A DNA stretch of 64,000 bases from Rhabditoides inermis (taxonomy: Eukaryota > Nematoda > Chromadorea > Rhabditida > Rhabditidae). Below are positions 9,436 to 24,742 of this stretch, one piece after another. A program made the position numbers and the translations under genes. Under the pieces are notes generated by a model that was not told the DNA's origin, searched no databases, and saw only the letters and a program-made list of their open reading frames with translations. The DNA is taken from positions 118,501 through 182,500 of the forward strand of contig CAWZYM010000298.1 in NCBI GenBank assembly GCA_963966185.1, read 5' to 3'. How positions within the stretch are numbered: position 1 is the first letter of the stretch; each line of letters starts with the position of its first letter.

Positions 9436-11117
9436 CTTACTTGAATACTTGAATGCTCCTTCAGCTTGCAAGCGCGGAGCCCATCTTTCGCCACAGTGAA
9501 CGGTCTCGAGCTGCAGTTGCCCACTGCTTGTAGTCGTTCCTGCGCCCATAGAACAGTTTTGTATTATTGCGGACAGAATCTGCCCAGCGGGTTGGCGGCC
9601 GTCCGGGTTCTCGAGTGACGTTGCGCGGCCTCCAATCGGTAGTCGCCCGTGTCCATCGCCCGTCCGTCCTCCTTTGGATGTGTCCGGCCCATCTATGTTT
9701 GCTACGCGCCATGTAGGAGGTTGGGTTGGTCAACGCGGATCTTGCCCGCATGTCCTCGCTGCTCAGTCCCTCGTCTCGCTTCCGGTAGAGTGAGTATCCC
9801 AGCATCTGTCGCTCCATTGCGCGGTGTGCGGTCTGGATGCGACCGAGCGTGGTGGTAGTGTAGGCCCACGTCTCCGAGCCGTAACACAGTGCGGGGAGTA
9901 CGCACGTGTTGAATAGGTTCGCCTTGAGGTGTTTGTCGTTCAGCGTGCCCAGTGTCTCCTTGATGTTGCCAAATGCCGCCCATCCTGCTCTCGTTCTTCT
10001 TGCCAGCTCCGAAGTGAGGGTGTTCTTTGCGTTTATGGCCCGTCCGAGGTAGACGTACTCCTCCACCTCTTCGATTGCCTGGCCGGAAAGATGGATTGTC
10101 CCAGCGGCAGCCTGCTCGTTTCGGATGAACTGCGTCTTGCCGATGTTGATACGCAGCCCGGCCTTCTCGTTCTCCGTGTTCAGCTCGTTCAGCATCCGTT
10201 CAGCATCTGCCGTGGTCTCGGTGATCAGCACGATGTTGTCAGCGAAGCGCAGATGGTTCAGCTTCTCTCCGTCCACTTGAAGGCCGTAGTCACTCCAGTC
10301 TAGTTGGCAGAAGACGACTTCCAGCGCAGCAGTGAAGAGCACTGGGGAGACAGTGTCTCCTTTCTTCACTCCGCATCGCACAGGGATCTTCAGCTCGTTG
10401 GAGAAGAGCTTCAGAAGTAGCTGGTTGTTGTCGTAGCAATCGGAAAGCGCAGCCAGGTATCCCTCCTCGACGTTGAGCATCTCAAGAGCGCGTAGAAGGA
10501 ATCCGTGGTCGAGCCGGTCGAACGCCTTCTCGAAGTCGACGAAGGTGAGCACTAGCGGGGTCTTGTATTTGCGGGCTCTCTCCACGACCTGAGAGACGGT
10601 CTGGAGGTGATCGGCGCAGCAGTAGCCGCTTCGGAATCCGGCTTGTTCTCGTGGTTGTTCGTCTTCCAGAGTCCGTTTCAGCCTGTTCAACAACACCTTG
10701 GAATAGGTTTTGTAGAGCAGGCTGAGTAGAGCGATCGGGCGCCAGTTGGAGAGCTTCTCACGGGGTCCTTTCTTCGGGAGTAGTACGAGCCGCGCCTCTC
10801 TCCAGCTGTCGGGGATGGGGGTCCCTTCCAGGTGAGTCGAGAACAGGCGTGCGAGAGGGCGGTGGAAGTTAGTTCCTCCCGCCTTCAGCAGGTCGGCCGT
10901 GATGTTGTCAGGTCCGGGGGCACGTCCTTTCGGCATCTGGGAGAGGGCGTGTCGCACTTCAGATGGGAGTACAGGGGGCACGTTTCCAGGAGTGTAGACC
11001 TTCCTCGGGATGAGTAGTCGCTCAGCGTAAGGAGAGTACTGTAGAAGTCGACCTTGGCCTCCTCGATGGCGGGTCGCGCGGTGATCATCTGGTCGTTGAT
11101 CAGCAGTGCCTCCAGCA
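9436..11117 (-). mobile_element. 5'-truncated RTE-clade non-LTR retrotransposon
   Basis: The minus strand encodes a reverse transcriptase and the conserved RTE C-terminus, stopping at 9461. Visible blocks are the RT start (GRAPGPDNITADLLKAGG), the fingers/palm region (NWRPIALLSLLYKTYSKVL), DFEKAFDRLDH, KKGDTVSP, and the C-terminal HRWAGHIQRRTDGRWTRATT. The upstream endonuclease is missing and a frameshift lies near 11035. The catalytic YADD-type motif reads FADN (near 10238), replacing an essential Asp, so this copy is dead. The 3' end is a short tandem repeat (TTCAAGTA twice on the minus strand), as usual for RTE. The open frame beyond 11117 is read-through into duplicated non-element DNA. 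Confidence 0.9.
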
Positions 11118-11692
11118 GACTCATCGAGTGGTGACAGTCGCAGGAGGACCAGAGATGAGATCCTGTGAGGCACAAAAGATGCGGCAAAGGGAATCATACA
11201 ATGAGCCGAAAACAATATAGAGGATTCTAAGTACCAGTTGGTCCTAAGAATTCTGATGTGATTTCGAGAATTTCTTATACTATGCAGCTTATCCTCAACA
11301 GATTTTGAACAGATTTCCGAGAGCAGATAAAGGGACAAAAGAAAAGCCCTTGTACGCGTCCTCCATCAGTATTCAAATTCAACTACTTGCAAATGCATCG
11401 ATGATTTGCTACAGTATCAGTAAGTGAGTATGACTTTCAAACTCGCGTTGGCGTGTTCGCGATTCGCCATCCCTAGTGCCCTCGACTCGCCAAACTCCAA
11501 GTCACACTCACACACCCGAAGAACACACTACATGTCTGTTATATATTATATCATTCTCTACCTCTCTTCATGTACTCCTATCCATACACCCAATCAGTGT
11601 GACTCACTATCAGTGATTACAAATCCCACTCATCGTTCAGCCAAGTGGGTGAAGTATAGACGAGGACTAGAAGTGCAGGCGACAGGGGATGC

Positions 11693-11700
11693 TATAAAGG
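11693..11700 (+). promoter_or_regulatory. TATA box of peptide gene C2
   Basis: TATAAAGG, 61 bp upstream of the start codon, as in C1. Confidence 0.6.
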
Positions 11701-11753
11701 CAGGCGGGGAGGGTTGACAGGCAAGTGCTCACTCACTCGACTGCTCACTCCAC

Positions 11754-12041
11754 ATGCATCCCTCCTCCCTCCTTCTCCTCCTCGCTTGCCTGGCTCTCGC
11801 TTCGGCCGCCTTCCTTCCCCCATCCCATCTCAAGTCCCATCCCGACGAGCCCAATCACGATATGTGAGTTACAGTAACCGTATAATGACGTCATTGCATA
11901 CTCAGTCACTCGCGTGCGAAGCGGTACGGCTACTGGGGCGGTATGGGCGGATACGGGGGTTACGGTGGATTCGGCAGCTACGGTGGCTATGGAGGATACG
12001 GTGGATACGGTGGATACGGTGGATATGGATGGGGTCGCTAA
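11754..12041 (+). CDS. Secreted Gly/Tyr-rich peptide precursor C2
   Basis: Exons 11754-11863 and 11906-12041 give 81 residues, nearly identical to C1. The signal peptide and propeptide are the same apart from Ser for Thr before the cleavage site (HSRAKR). The mature peptide has one fewer Gly and also ends YGWGR. Promoter and coding sequence are almost unchanged between copies, so the duplication is recent or kept alike by gene conversion. Likely role as for C1. Confidence 0.85.
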
Positions 12042-12126
12042 ACACTGCTGTATTTTACTCGTGTACATCATTTCACTTATCAAATGATTAATTCGTAATA
12101 AATGTCTGCATATCATTCTGTGTATA

Positions 12127-13356
12127 GTGGGTCCCCCGTTTTGGCGGTAGGCGAATTATCTTTGGCCGAAGAAATGACGCAGATGTGAAAATAATGAAAA
12201 TGCGCCTCATTCCAAAAGTACCAGTCATAATTCGATGCGTACGGTAAGTATTTTGGAAGAAGATATTATTTTAACTCTGAGATAATACGTTTGTAGAACC
12301 GGTCAATAGGTACACAGTGTGGGCGATTTTAACCAAACAGCTGAACAGTTATTTCGAGAAAAGTGTATGATCTATATGAAACTTCTAGTTAGTAGGCACA
12401 CATGTTCAGTTTTTTAACGTCACTTTATCCTCAGAAGAAATCTAACGAGGGAGGTGTTATAGGTCCTTCACTCGGATTTACAATCTGAAGGCACCATTCG
12501 AAAGCTTTTGATCTCCAAACAACATATCAAAAATTCAGCTGCCCTCGTGTTCATTAAAGAACCGTAATCTTCGTTTGAAGTTGATACCATATTACTGTAC
12601 TTTGTGTTACGTATGTTGCACTATTCTTATCGGAGTGGGTTCCTAATAGCTACAGAAGACTATAGCTTTCATAAAAACTTTGAAATATGAGATTTCATCG
12701 ATTTAGAGCCGAATTATGGTCAAAAACGTCGATGACTGCGAGTGTCTGGACTTTGAAATTTTTGACTGTTATGTAAAGTATGCCTAAACCATGTAAAGTA
12801 TGCTTAAACCAAAACGAGGGCAGCTGATTTTTTGATATGTTAAACAGTAGGTTAAGGGCTTTCAATTTCTACCTTATGAAGTAAATCCGAGTGGAGGACC
12901 TATAACAACTCCCTCGTAAGCAGTCTCTATCATGCAAGTGGTTGATATCAACCGATAACAACATTTGTTTTCAAGTTGTGTGTCTAACGTAATCCATATT
13001 TTACTAAATAAGTAACTCCATTATAAACACTAATTTTCAAAAAAACTGCAATAGAGTTGTAGCTATGGTATCGATGCACCTCTCATTAAAATTTTTGTAC
13101 GATTTCAACTTTGAACGAAGTTTTTTTCCAAATCAAGTTCAGCGCAATTCGATCTCGAATCCTGAAGATGCTAGCAAATGAGTATATTTGCATATAGTTT
13201 CCTTGAAATTCTCTCAGAAATGACACCGGTCCACCGGTTCACATACCGCGCAATGAACTAGATAGCAACCGTTCGACTCATCATGTACTTATGCGCCTGT
13301 GCATAACAAAAGAACGACGATTCGCAGGTTGCCTACCGCCAAAACGGGGGACCTAC
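12127..13356. mobile_element. TA-flanked non-autonomous DNA transposon, 1.23 kb
   Basis: Terminal inverted repeats of 26 bp differ at one position (start GTGGGTCCCCCGTTTTGGCG at the left; reverse complement start GTAGGTCCCCCGTTTTGGCG at the right). It is flanked by TA on both sides, the Tc1/mariner-type target duplication. No transposase reading frame was recognised. A second MITE is nested at 12446-12916. A truncated copy lies at 9095-9435 in the other duplicate. Confidence 0.8.
12446..12916. mobile_element. 471-bp MITE with 3-bp TAA duplication, nested
   Basis: Imperfect inverted repeats of about 100 bp start CGAGGGAG(G/T)TGTTATAGG at each end. It is flanked by TAA (12443-12445 and 12917-12919). 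The duplicated locus near 9346-9352 reads straight through (AATCTAAGCAGTC), giving the exact empty site. A 3-bp TAA/TTA target and long inverted repeats suggest the PIF/Harbinger group (inference). No coding capacity. Confidence 0.88.
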
Positions 13357-13967
13357 TATATAATAATAATAATGTTTATCTGCCGTGACATAACATACAC
13401 GAATAAGTGAAAGTAGCAGACAGGGTATGGCAAATATGGAGCTGGCCCTAGGCTAATTGGTGTAAATGTTTTTGAGTTTATGTTGAACACTGTGGTTTTG
13501 GACATATATAACTTGGACATATATAGAAATCTGTTGATGGATGGGAAAACCCATGGAAGCATACGAACAATTGGTCGTTGTTTCGTAATAGGTTTGTGTC
13601 AATCATAACAAGAGAGAGTTTTCAGACCAGGAACGGTACACTAGCGCTATCCTGATAGTATTGATCACAATTATTAACTCTACCGTGCGAGAGGTATGTT
13701 GTGCCTGGTGCCTTCAGCAACTTCTGAAATCCCAACGGAAGAGCGCTAGTTGACAGCTGACGCCATCCAGGAATCCAGGATGTACGGCGGAGAACATCAT
13801 CGCGAATAAGAAGATTGTTGGTCAACCGAAGAAGACACAAAGAGTGGACCAGTTCGAGGAGAAGGCAAGTACCTTCAAGGCCCAAATGAACGAAATACTC
13901 TCCCGGCGCTCATAACAAAACATAACAAAACGTAATTCGTACTTGATAAACGTTTCTGGATGAACCA
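13357..13967. other. Spacer; no gene seen
   Basis: A short (TAA)n run just right of the TA-flanked element, then unrecognised sequence up to the left edge of duplication D. Confidence 0.45.
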
Positions 13968-14190
13968 TAAACCTTTAACTTTTTGCTAAAATAGGAATTG
14001 AAGAATGGAACATGTGCAACGCTACAGCGCTACACTATAGTGCGAAGTACTACACAATAGTTTTCCGAAAGGGAAAGTGACGAATAGTGGTGTTCTCTGC
14101 GTGATCAAAATGATCGAATCACGTGAGCACGCGGGGCCATTCAGCAAATGATACAACAATAGGCGAGTGATTTTCTTCCTTCTCTCTCTC

Positions 14191-14246
<56 letters not shown>

Positions 14247-14397
14247 GACCTAGCACTCTTTTCTTTCTCTCTTTCATGTCAACGTTCTATATAGAAATAA
14301 ATAACCTTACGATCTGTCGAGTCATTGAACTCTCTTACTCACTCTAATTTGTCCAATACAACTCGTCGAACTCGCGTGGTCCGTTCCAGCGTTCCAC

Positions 14398-14405
14398 TAT
14401 AAAAG
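14398..14405 (+). promoter_or_regulatory. TATA box of peptide gene D1
   Basis: TATAAAAG, 35 bp upstream of the start codon and conserved in D2. Confidence 0.65.
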
Positions 14406-14432
14406 GGCGACATATGCATATTCGAATCAACG

Positions 14433-14874
14433 ATGCGTTCTCTTTTCGTTTTGTGTGCTCTGGCAGCCCTCGCAGCATCGGCTGCTCTCCCGAAGGAGCA
14501 GTCTGCTCCTGCTCCTGCTCCTTCTCCCGCTGCTCCCTCCTCTTCCCTCACTTCCGATGACGAGATGACCCACGATGTGTGAGTGGATACGTTTCCATAC
14601 GTTTCACAATCTGATACGTTTCAGTGAATCGCACCGCGCCAAGCGATACGGATACGGCGGCTATGGAGGCTACGGTGGATTCGGAGGCTATAGGGCATAC
14701 GGAGGATACGGTGGATATGGTGGATACGGTCTGGGAGGAGGATACGGTAAGTTACACTGAGAGAGAGAATCGTGAGTACAGTATGATTTAGGTGGCTTCG
14801 GTGGCGGATACAGGTACGGTGGATATCGCTATGGAGGATTCCGTCGATACGGAGGATTCGGCTGGGGAAAGTAA
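14433..14874 (+). CDS. Secreted Gly/Tyr-rich peptide precursor D1
   Basis: Three exons (14433-14578, 14625-14746, 14792-14874) encode 116 residues. The signal peptide is MRSLFVLCALAALAASAA. The propeptide has an Ala-Pro run and an acidic DDEMTHDVES segment ending HRAKR. The mature peptide begins YGYGGYGGYGGFGGYRAYGG, continues with GGY and GGGY units and Arg-containing RYGGYR repeats, and ends FGWGK. Unlike A, B, C and E it has a second intron splitting the Gly-rich part. Arg residues make this peptide more cationic, in keeping with an antimicrobial role. The final Trp-Gly-Lys predicts amidation. Confidence 0.85.
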
Positions 14875-14940
14875 AACTAGTAAAAGTAATGTACAAATAT
14901 TTCATATTCTCTCAATATTGTATGTTCAAATTCTCTATGG

Positions 14941-15110
14941 CGGGTACGAGGGTTCGGTGTATTCGGCGGTTACGGTGGCTACTGAGGATACGGTGGCTTC
15001 GGTGGAGGATACGGTGGATACATACGTGGATTTGGTATATGTATGGGGACGCTGAACACTGGTGTATTGTACTCGTATCATCATTTCACTTATGTAATAA
15101 AGGTTGCATA
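14941..15110 (+). pseudogene. Relic of a C-type peptide gene (exon 2 and 3' UTR)
   Basis: Sequence downstream of D1 resembles exon 2 and the 3' UTR of genes C1/C2: GGY/GGF coding triplets, then the shared trailer AACACTG.TGTATTGTACTCGT...CATTTCACTTAT and AATAAA. The reading frame has a TGA inside the GGY block and no exon 1, signal peptide or KR site. This is a dead fragment showing that C-type genes were once also here. Confidence 0.7.
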
Positions 15111-15340
15111 TCGTTCTGTCCAACACTATGGTTTTGAAATAGAAATTGAACACAAACAACTATCAACAGTTGGAAGGTTTACTTCTTTTTTTACAGGTTC
15201 ATGGAGTGAATCCGAAATAGGAAAGGTTGCATTTTTGTTTCTAATTGTAATGTAATGTTTATCGTAATCGACTAGGATAGGTATACACGGGAGCAATAAA
15301 TAACAAAGATGTAAATGCAACAATGTACATGCTACCGTAG

Positions 15341-15833
15341 TAGAGATGGTCCGGTTAACCGTCATTTCGGTTATTTTTCCGGTTTTCGGTTTTTAACCGG
15401 TTCGGTTAACCGGTTAACCGGAAACCGTTTTGATTTCGGTTAACCGGTTAACCGAACCGAAAAACCGTGACAGAAACCGGTTTTCGGTCAACCGTTCCTT
15501 GTAGCTGACTGTCTAGGCTGAGTTCGACGGTCGTATTGTCAAATTTCTCGAGTTTTGTGATGTAACAATGGCGGTAACTGACAAATGAGATTGAATTTCG
15601 CGCTATCTTTGATGATCTCACACCTTCAGTGTCGGTTTCGATAACCGAAAACCGGTTAAAACCGGTTTTTTGAAACCGGTTTTTTGAAGTCACGGTTCGG
15701 TTAACCGGTTAACCGAAAACCGTTTTGAAATCGGTTAAACGGTTAACCGGAACCGGTTTTTCGAAGGTTTCGGTTCGGTTAACCGGTTAAACCGAACCGA
15801 AAAACCGTGAAGAGCTTAACCGGACCATCTCTA
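15341..15833. mobile_element. hAT-type MITE built of GGTTAACC repeats
   Basis: A 493-bp element with perfect 18-bp inverted ends (TAGAGATGGTCCGGTTAA) and an 8-bp target duplication TACCGTAG (15333-15340 and 15834-15841). Both features are typical of hAT transposons. Much of the interior is subterminal arrays of CCGGTTAACCG-type palindromes on both sides of a short unique core. No transposase is encoded. Confidence 0.9.
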
Positions 15834-15841
15834 TACCGTAG

Positions 15842-17150
15842 TATTTGGGTGTATAGTATAGATGCTGCTGCCGTGGGAGACAGACCGCAGTAGAGTGACC
15901 GCACCTGCGCCCCCGATGCCTACCCCGGCACCGCCCCCAGAATTGTGGTATATTGATTAATAGGAAAACTTCCCATGGAAACATACAAACAAGAAGAATG
16001 GCTTTGTATGCTTGAACTTTGTATGCCCAAACAAGAAAAATGGCTTTGTAGGCTTTGTAATTCGTGTCAATGTCATCACTGTATCCCCAACCCGCCCCAG
16101 TAGCCTTTACACGGGTGTTACTGAATATACAATGACGATTGGCGTCTTATGACTAGGTTACTGTAACTCATCACGAGTCGGTTTGTTGGGGATGGGACTT
16201 GATATAGGAGGAAGGCGGTCGAAGCGAGAGCCAGACAAGCGAGGAGGAGAAGGAGGGAGGAGGGATGTATAAAGGATAAGAAGGGGTGTCTGGGGACGTG
16301 ACTAGATTCCTCTCTCCGCATATGCTGTAACGCCAACAGTGTCTGGAGAAAGTGAAGCGCCGCGAATCGAATACGAACAGTTCCAAACCGTAGCTGTACT
16401 ATTTCATAGTTCGATTTGTGTGTATGTCATAATAACTTATGAATAAACTATTATATTATATGTAACAGGAATCAAAACCGTTTATATAACAGAATGTCAC
16501 ATTATATATGACATATGATGTCATACTAATTTGCGGAGTCAAACCCGTTTATGTTGCATTTAAGACAATGAGATGGCTTAGTCTACCGTTGGCTGTGAGA
16601 CACAAAGCAACTTTGAAAGCTGGAAGTCTTCCTGCATGAAGTTGAAGCAGCACGTCGGTGACAGATAGTACTTATATACTGTTGGGACAGAAGAGCAGAG
16701 TGGGAGCGGCGTATGTGAAGTGGAGCGACGACCTGGATGAGATGACGGAGCGACAAGGACTGGCATGACCTGTGAGCGGAGAGATCTGCACGAGACTAGC
16801 AAAAAGAGACGATTAATTGAAGAAGATTATGTTTACCAGCTCCATGAAACCAGCTCCATATCGAACAAAACCATAGCATTGTGTATAGTCATCTTGGATA
16901 AAACTTTAGATTTCGCTTTTTATTTTGATTCGATAAACAACAGCAGATGTCGAGAGAAGCAGAAGGGGACCATGAAGATTGCTGTTCAGTGAAAATCGAA
17001 GAAGACAGGCCTAGCAGGCTACACAAGGAGTGGGATGACTAATAATAGCGACACCGTGTTACAACTGAATGCTTCCAGCTCTCAAAAAAGGGGCTTCCAT
17101 TCTTCCATAATCATACATGTAACACGTATTTCAACACGTAATTTCGAACC
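15842..17150. other. Spacer; no gene recognised
   Basis: A TATAAAGG at 16268-16275 resembles the cluster promoters, but no signal peptide or GGY exon follows, so it may be a promoter relic. Two opposing open frames near 16578-16992 have no recognisable domains and no GGY content. Nothing else supported. Confidence 0.4.
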
Positions 17151-17352
17151 CTTAACCTTCAACTTTTCATGCTAAAATGTGAATGGAAGAAAAGAACAAG
17201 TATAACGCTACATTATAGTACAAAGTACTACACAATAGTTTTCCGAAGGGAAAGTGACATATAGTGGTGTTCTCTGCGGGATCAAAATGATCGAATCACG
17301 TGAGCACGCGGGGCCATTCAGCAAATGACAACAATAGGCTGGTGATTTCCTT

Positions 17353-17404
<52 letters not shown>

Positions 17405-17557
17405 GACATAGCACTCTTTTCTTTCTCTCTTTCATGTGTCAACGTTCTATATAGAAATAAATAACCTTACGATCTGTCGAGTCATTGAACTCTCTTACTC
17501 ACTCCAATTTGTCCAATACAACTCGTCGAACTCGCGTGGTCCGTTCCAGCGTTCCAC

Positions 17558-17565
17558 TATAAAAG
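17558..17565 (+). promoter_or_regulatory. TATA box of peptide gene D2
   Basis: TATAAAAG, 35 bp upstream of the start codon. Confidence 0.65.
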
Positions 17566-17592
17566 GGCGACATATGCATATTCGTATCAACG

Positions 17593-18026
17593 ATGCGTTC
17601 TCTTTTCGTTTTGTGTGCTCTGGCAGCCCTCGCAGCATCGGCTGCTCTCCCGAAGGAGCAGTCTGCTCCTGCTCCTTCTCCCGCTGCTCCCTCCTCCTCC
17701 CTCACTTCCGATGACGAGATGACCCACGATGTGTGAGTGGATACGTTTCCATACGTTTCACAATCTGATACGTTTCAGTGAATCGCACCGCGCCAAGCGA
17801 TACGGATACGGCGGCTATGGAGGCTACGGTGGATTCGGAGGCTATAGGGCATACGGAGGTTACGGTGGATATGGTGGATACGGTCTGGGAGGAGGATACG
17901 GTAAGTTACTCTGAGAGAGAATAGTGAGTACAGTCTGATTCAGGTGGCTTCGGTGGCGGGTACAGGTACGGTGGATATCGCTATGGAGGGTTCCGCCGAT
18001 ATGGAGGATTCGGCTGGGGAAAGTAA
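17593..18026 (+). CDS. Secreted Gly/Tyr-rich peptide precursor D2
   Basis: Exons 17593-17732, 17779-17900 and 17944-18026 give 114 residues. Same signal peptide, acidic propeptide, HRAKR site and mature sequence as D1. It lacks one Ala-Pro dipeptide in the propeptide, and the remaining differences are mostly silent. Both introns are at identical positions. Near-silent divergence implies the peptide is still under selection, or recent conversion with D1. Likely role as for D1. Confidence 0.85.
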
Positions 18027-18323
18027 AAAAAAGTAGTGTACAAATGTTTCATATGCTCTCAATGCTGTATGTTCAAATTCTCTATGCCATCAATTCGCTG
18101 TGAATCTCAGAATAAACTGTACAATTGCACGTCTGCGTATTTGGAAACCAGTCCGGCAAGAGACAAGGGGAGTGAGTGTGTGAGTGAGTGAGAGAGAGAG
18201 AGAGTGAGAGAGAGAGAGAGAGTGAGAGAGAGAGAGAGAGAGATGAGTGAGTCCCGACCCCGGGTGACTGATAATTGCCCTGTTGACTGTGATTTGATCT
18301 CACCTCACTGCAACATTCGCAAT

Positions 18324-18734
18324 ATGCGCGCTCTCATCCTCCTTCTCTTTCTATTCGCCTGTGCGTTTCCTGAAGATCCAGCAGAAGACTCCGCCCCCTC
18401 AGACCCCGCCCCCATGGCGCCGATGCCGAGCGACACGGAAACACCGCCCGCCAGTCCTTTCAACAAGAGGTGAGCCTGTTTATTTTTGATTTCGAAAACT
18501 TTACAACCCGCTATGACGTCATCATCCAAAACCATGACGTCATTCATTTTCAGAGTGAAGCGCTGGGGGTACGGAGCGTACGGAGTGATGAACAGCTACT
18601 CTCCCTACTACAACACACCGTTCGGATACGCGGGTTACGGTATGGGGATGGGAGGGTACGGTATGGGAGGATACGGTATGAACGGTATGATGGGCATGCC
18701 CTATGGAGGATACACCGGATGGGGCAGGAAGTGA
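18324..18734 (+). CDS. Secreted Gly/Met/Tyr-rich peptide precursor E
   Basis: Exons 18324-18469 and 18554-18734 give 108 residues. The signal peptide is MRALILLLFLFACAFP. The propeptide is acidic and Pro-rich (EDPAEDSAPSDPAP). Cleavage is at NKRVKR. The mature peptide starts WGYGAYGVMNSYSPYYN and has GYGMGGYGMNGMMGMP repeats, so Met replaces many of the Tyr/Phe found in its relatives; it ends TGWGRK. The phase 2 intron sits at the KR site as in the others. No TATA box is visible; the upstream DNA is a GA microsatellite (about 18191-18242). It is the most diverged family member and has no local duplicate. Confidence 0.8.
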
Positions 18735-18942
18735 ACTGTTCCTGTTTTGATCTGACATTGTGCTTTGTGTATTCATCGCAACCGATTCTCCTTGATTCTG
18801 ACTGCGTTATTGTACTGATTGCGTTTATGATGTATGCTTTCATGTTTGTCAATTTTTATTGTTTCATAATTCCATTTATCAGTGTGTGATTCACATGTAC
18901 ATACAAATAAACAATTCTGTAAAACGTAACAACAATCAACAA

Positions 18943-24407
<5,465 letters not shown>

Positions 24408-24696
24408 ATGCCGCCCGAGGGAGTGGATGCTCCGCCAGCCGGGGAGTCGCCGGACGGACCGGACTCGCTCTACTCGCAGGAGACCGCCAGCCAGATGCCC
24501 TGGTGGCAGAGGTGAGTAGAGAGGGAGAGAGGAGGAGAGAGTTGTAGCGAAGCCCACAACAGGCACTGGCATTTCGAATATCGACATAGAAAGCGCTGAC
24601 AACAATTGTGAAGCATAGTTGCATAGTAAGGTGAAACAGAAACAGTGCAAGCGATAAAAAAAATTGAAACAGAGTGGGTTCATTAAAAAGGAAAGA

Positions 24697-24742
<46 letters not shown>

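Larger units (their letters stand above)
11118..12979 (+). repeat. Segmental duplication C, copy 2
   Basis: Counterpart of 7974-9435. It carries gene C2, the full left end of the TA-flanked element, and a nested 471-bp MITE that is absent from copy 1. Confidence 0.85.
13968..14940 (+). repeat. Segmental duplication D, copy 1
   Basis: Matches 17151-18086 from AACTTT...GCTAAAAT through the promoter, a CT microsatellite (about 14183-14243), all three exons of D1 and the 3' flank ending GTTCAAATTCTCTATG. Confidence 0.85.
17151..18086 (+). repeat. Segmental duplication D, copy 2
   Basis: Counterpart of 13968-14940, including the CT microsatellite upstream of the promoter (17356-17400) and gene D2. 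Confidence 0.85.

Noticed and set aside
11118..11338. N-terminal extension of the RTE reading frame
   Set aside because: This DNA is the start of duplicated segment C, present without RTE at 7974 onward; the open frame is accidental read-through.
16765..16992. 75-codon open frame and its opposite-strand partner as new genes
   Set aside because: No domain, no cluster-type signal peptide or GGY content, and no supported splice partner.
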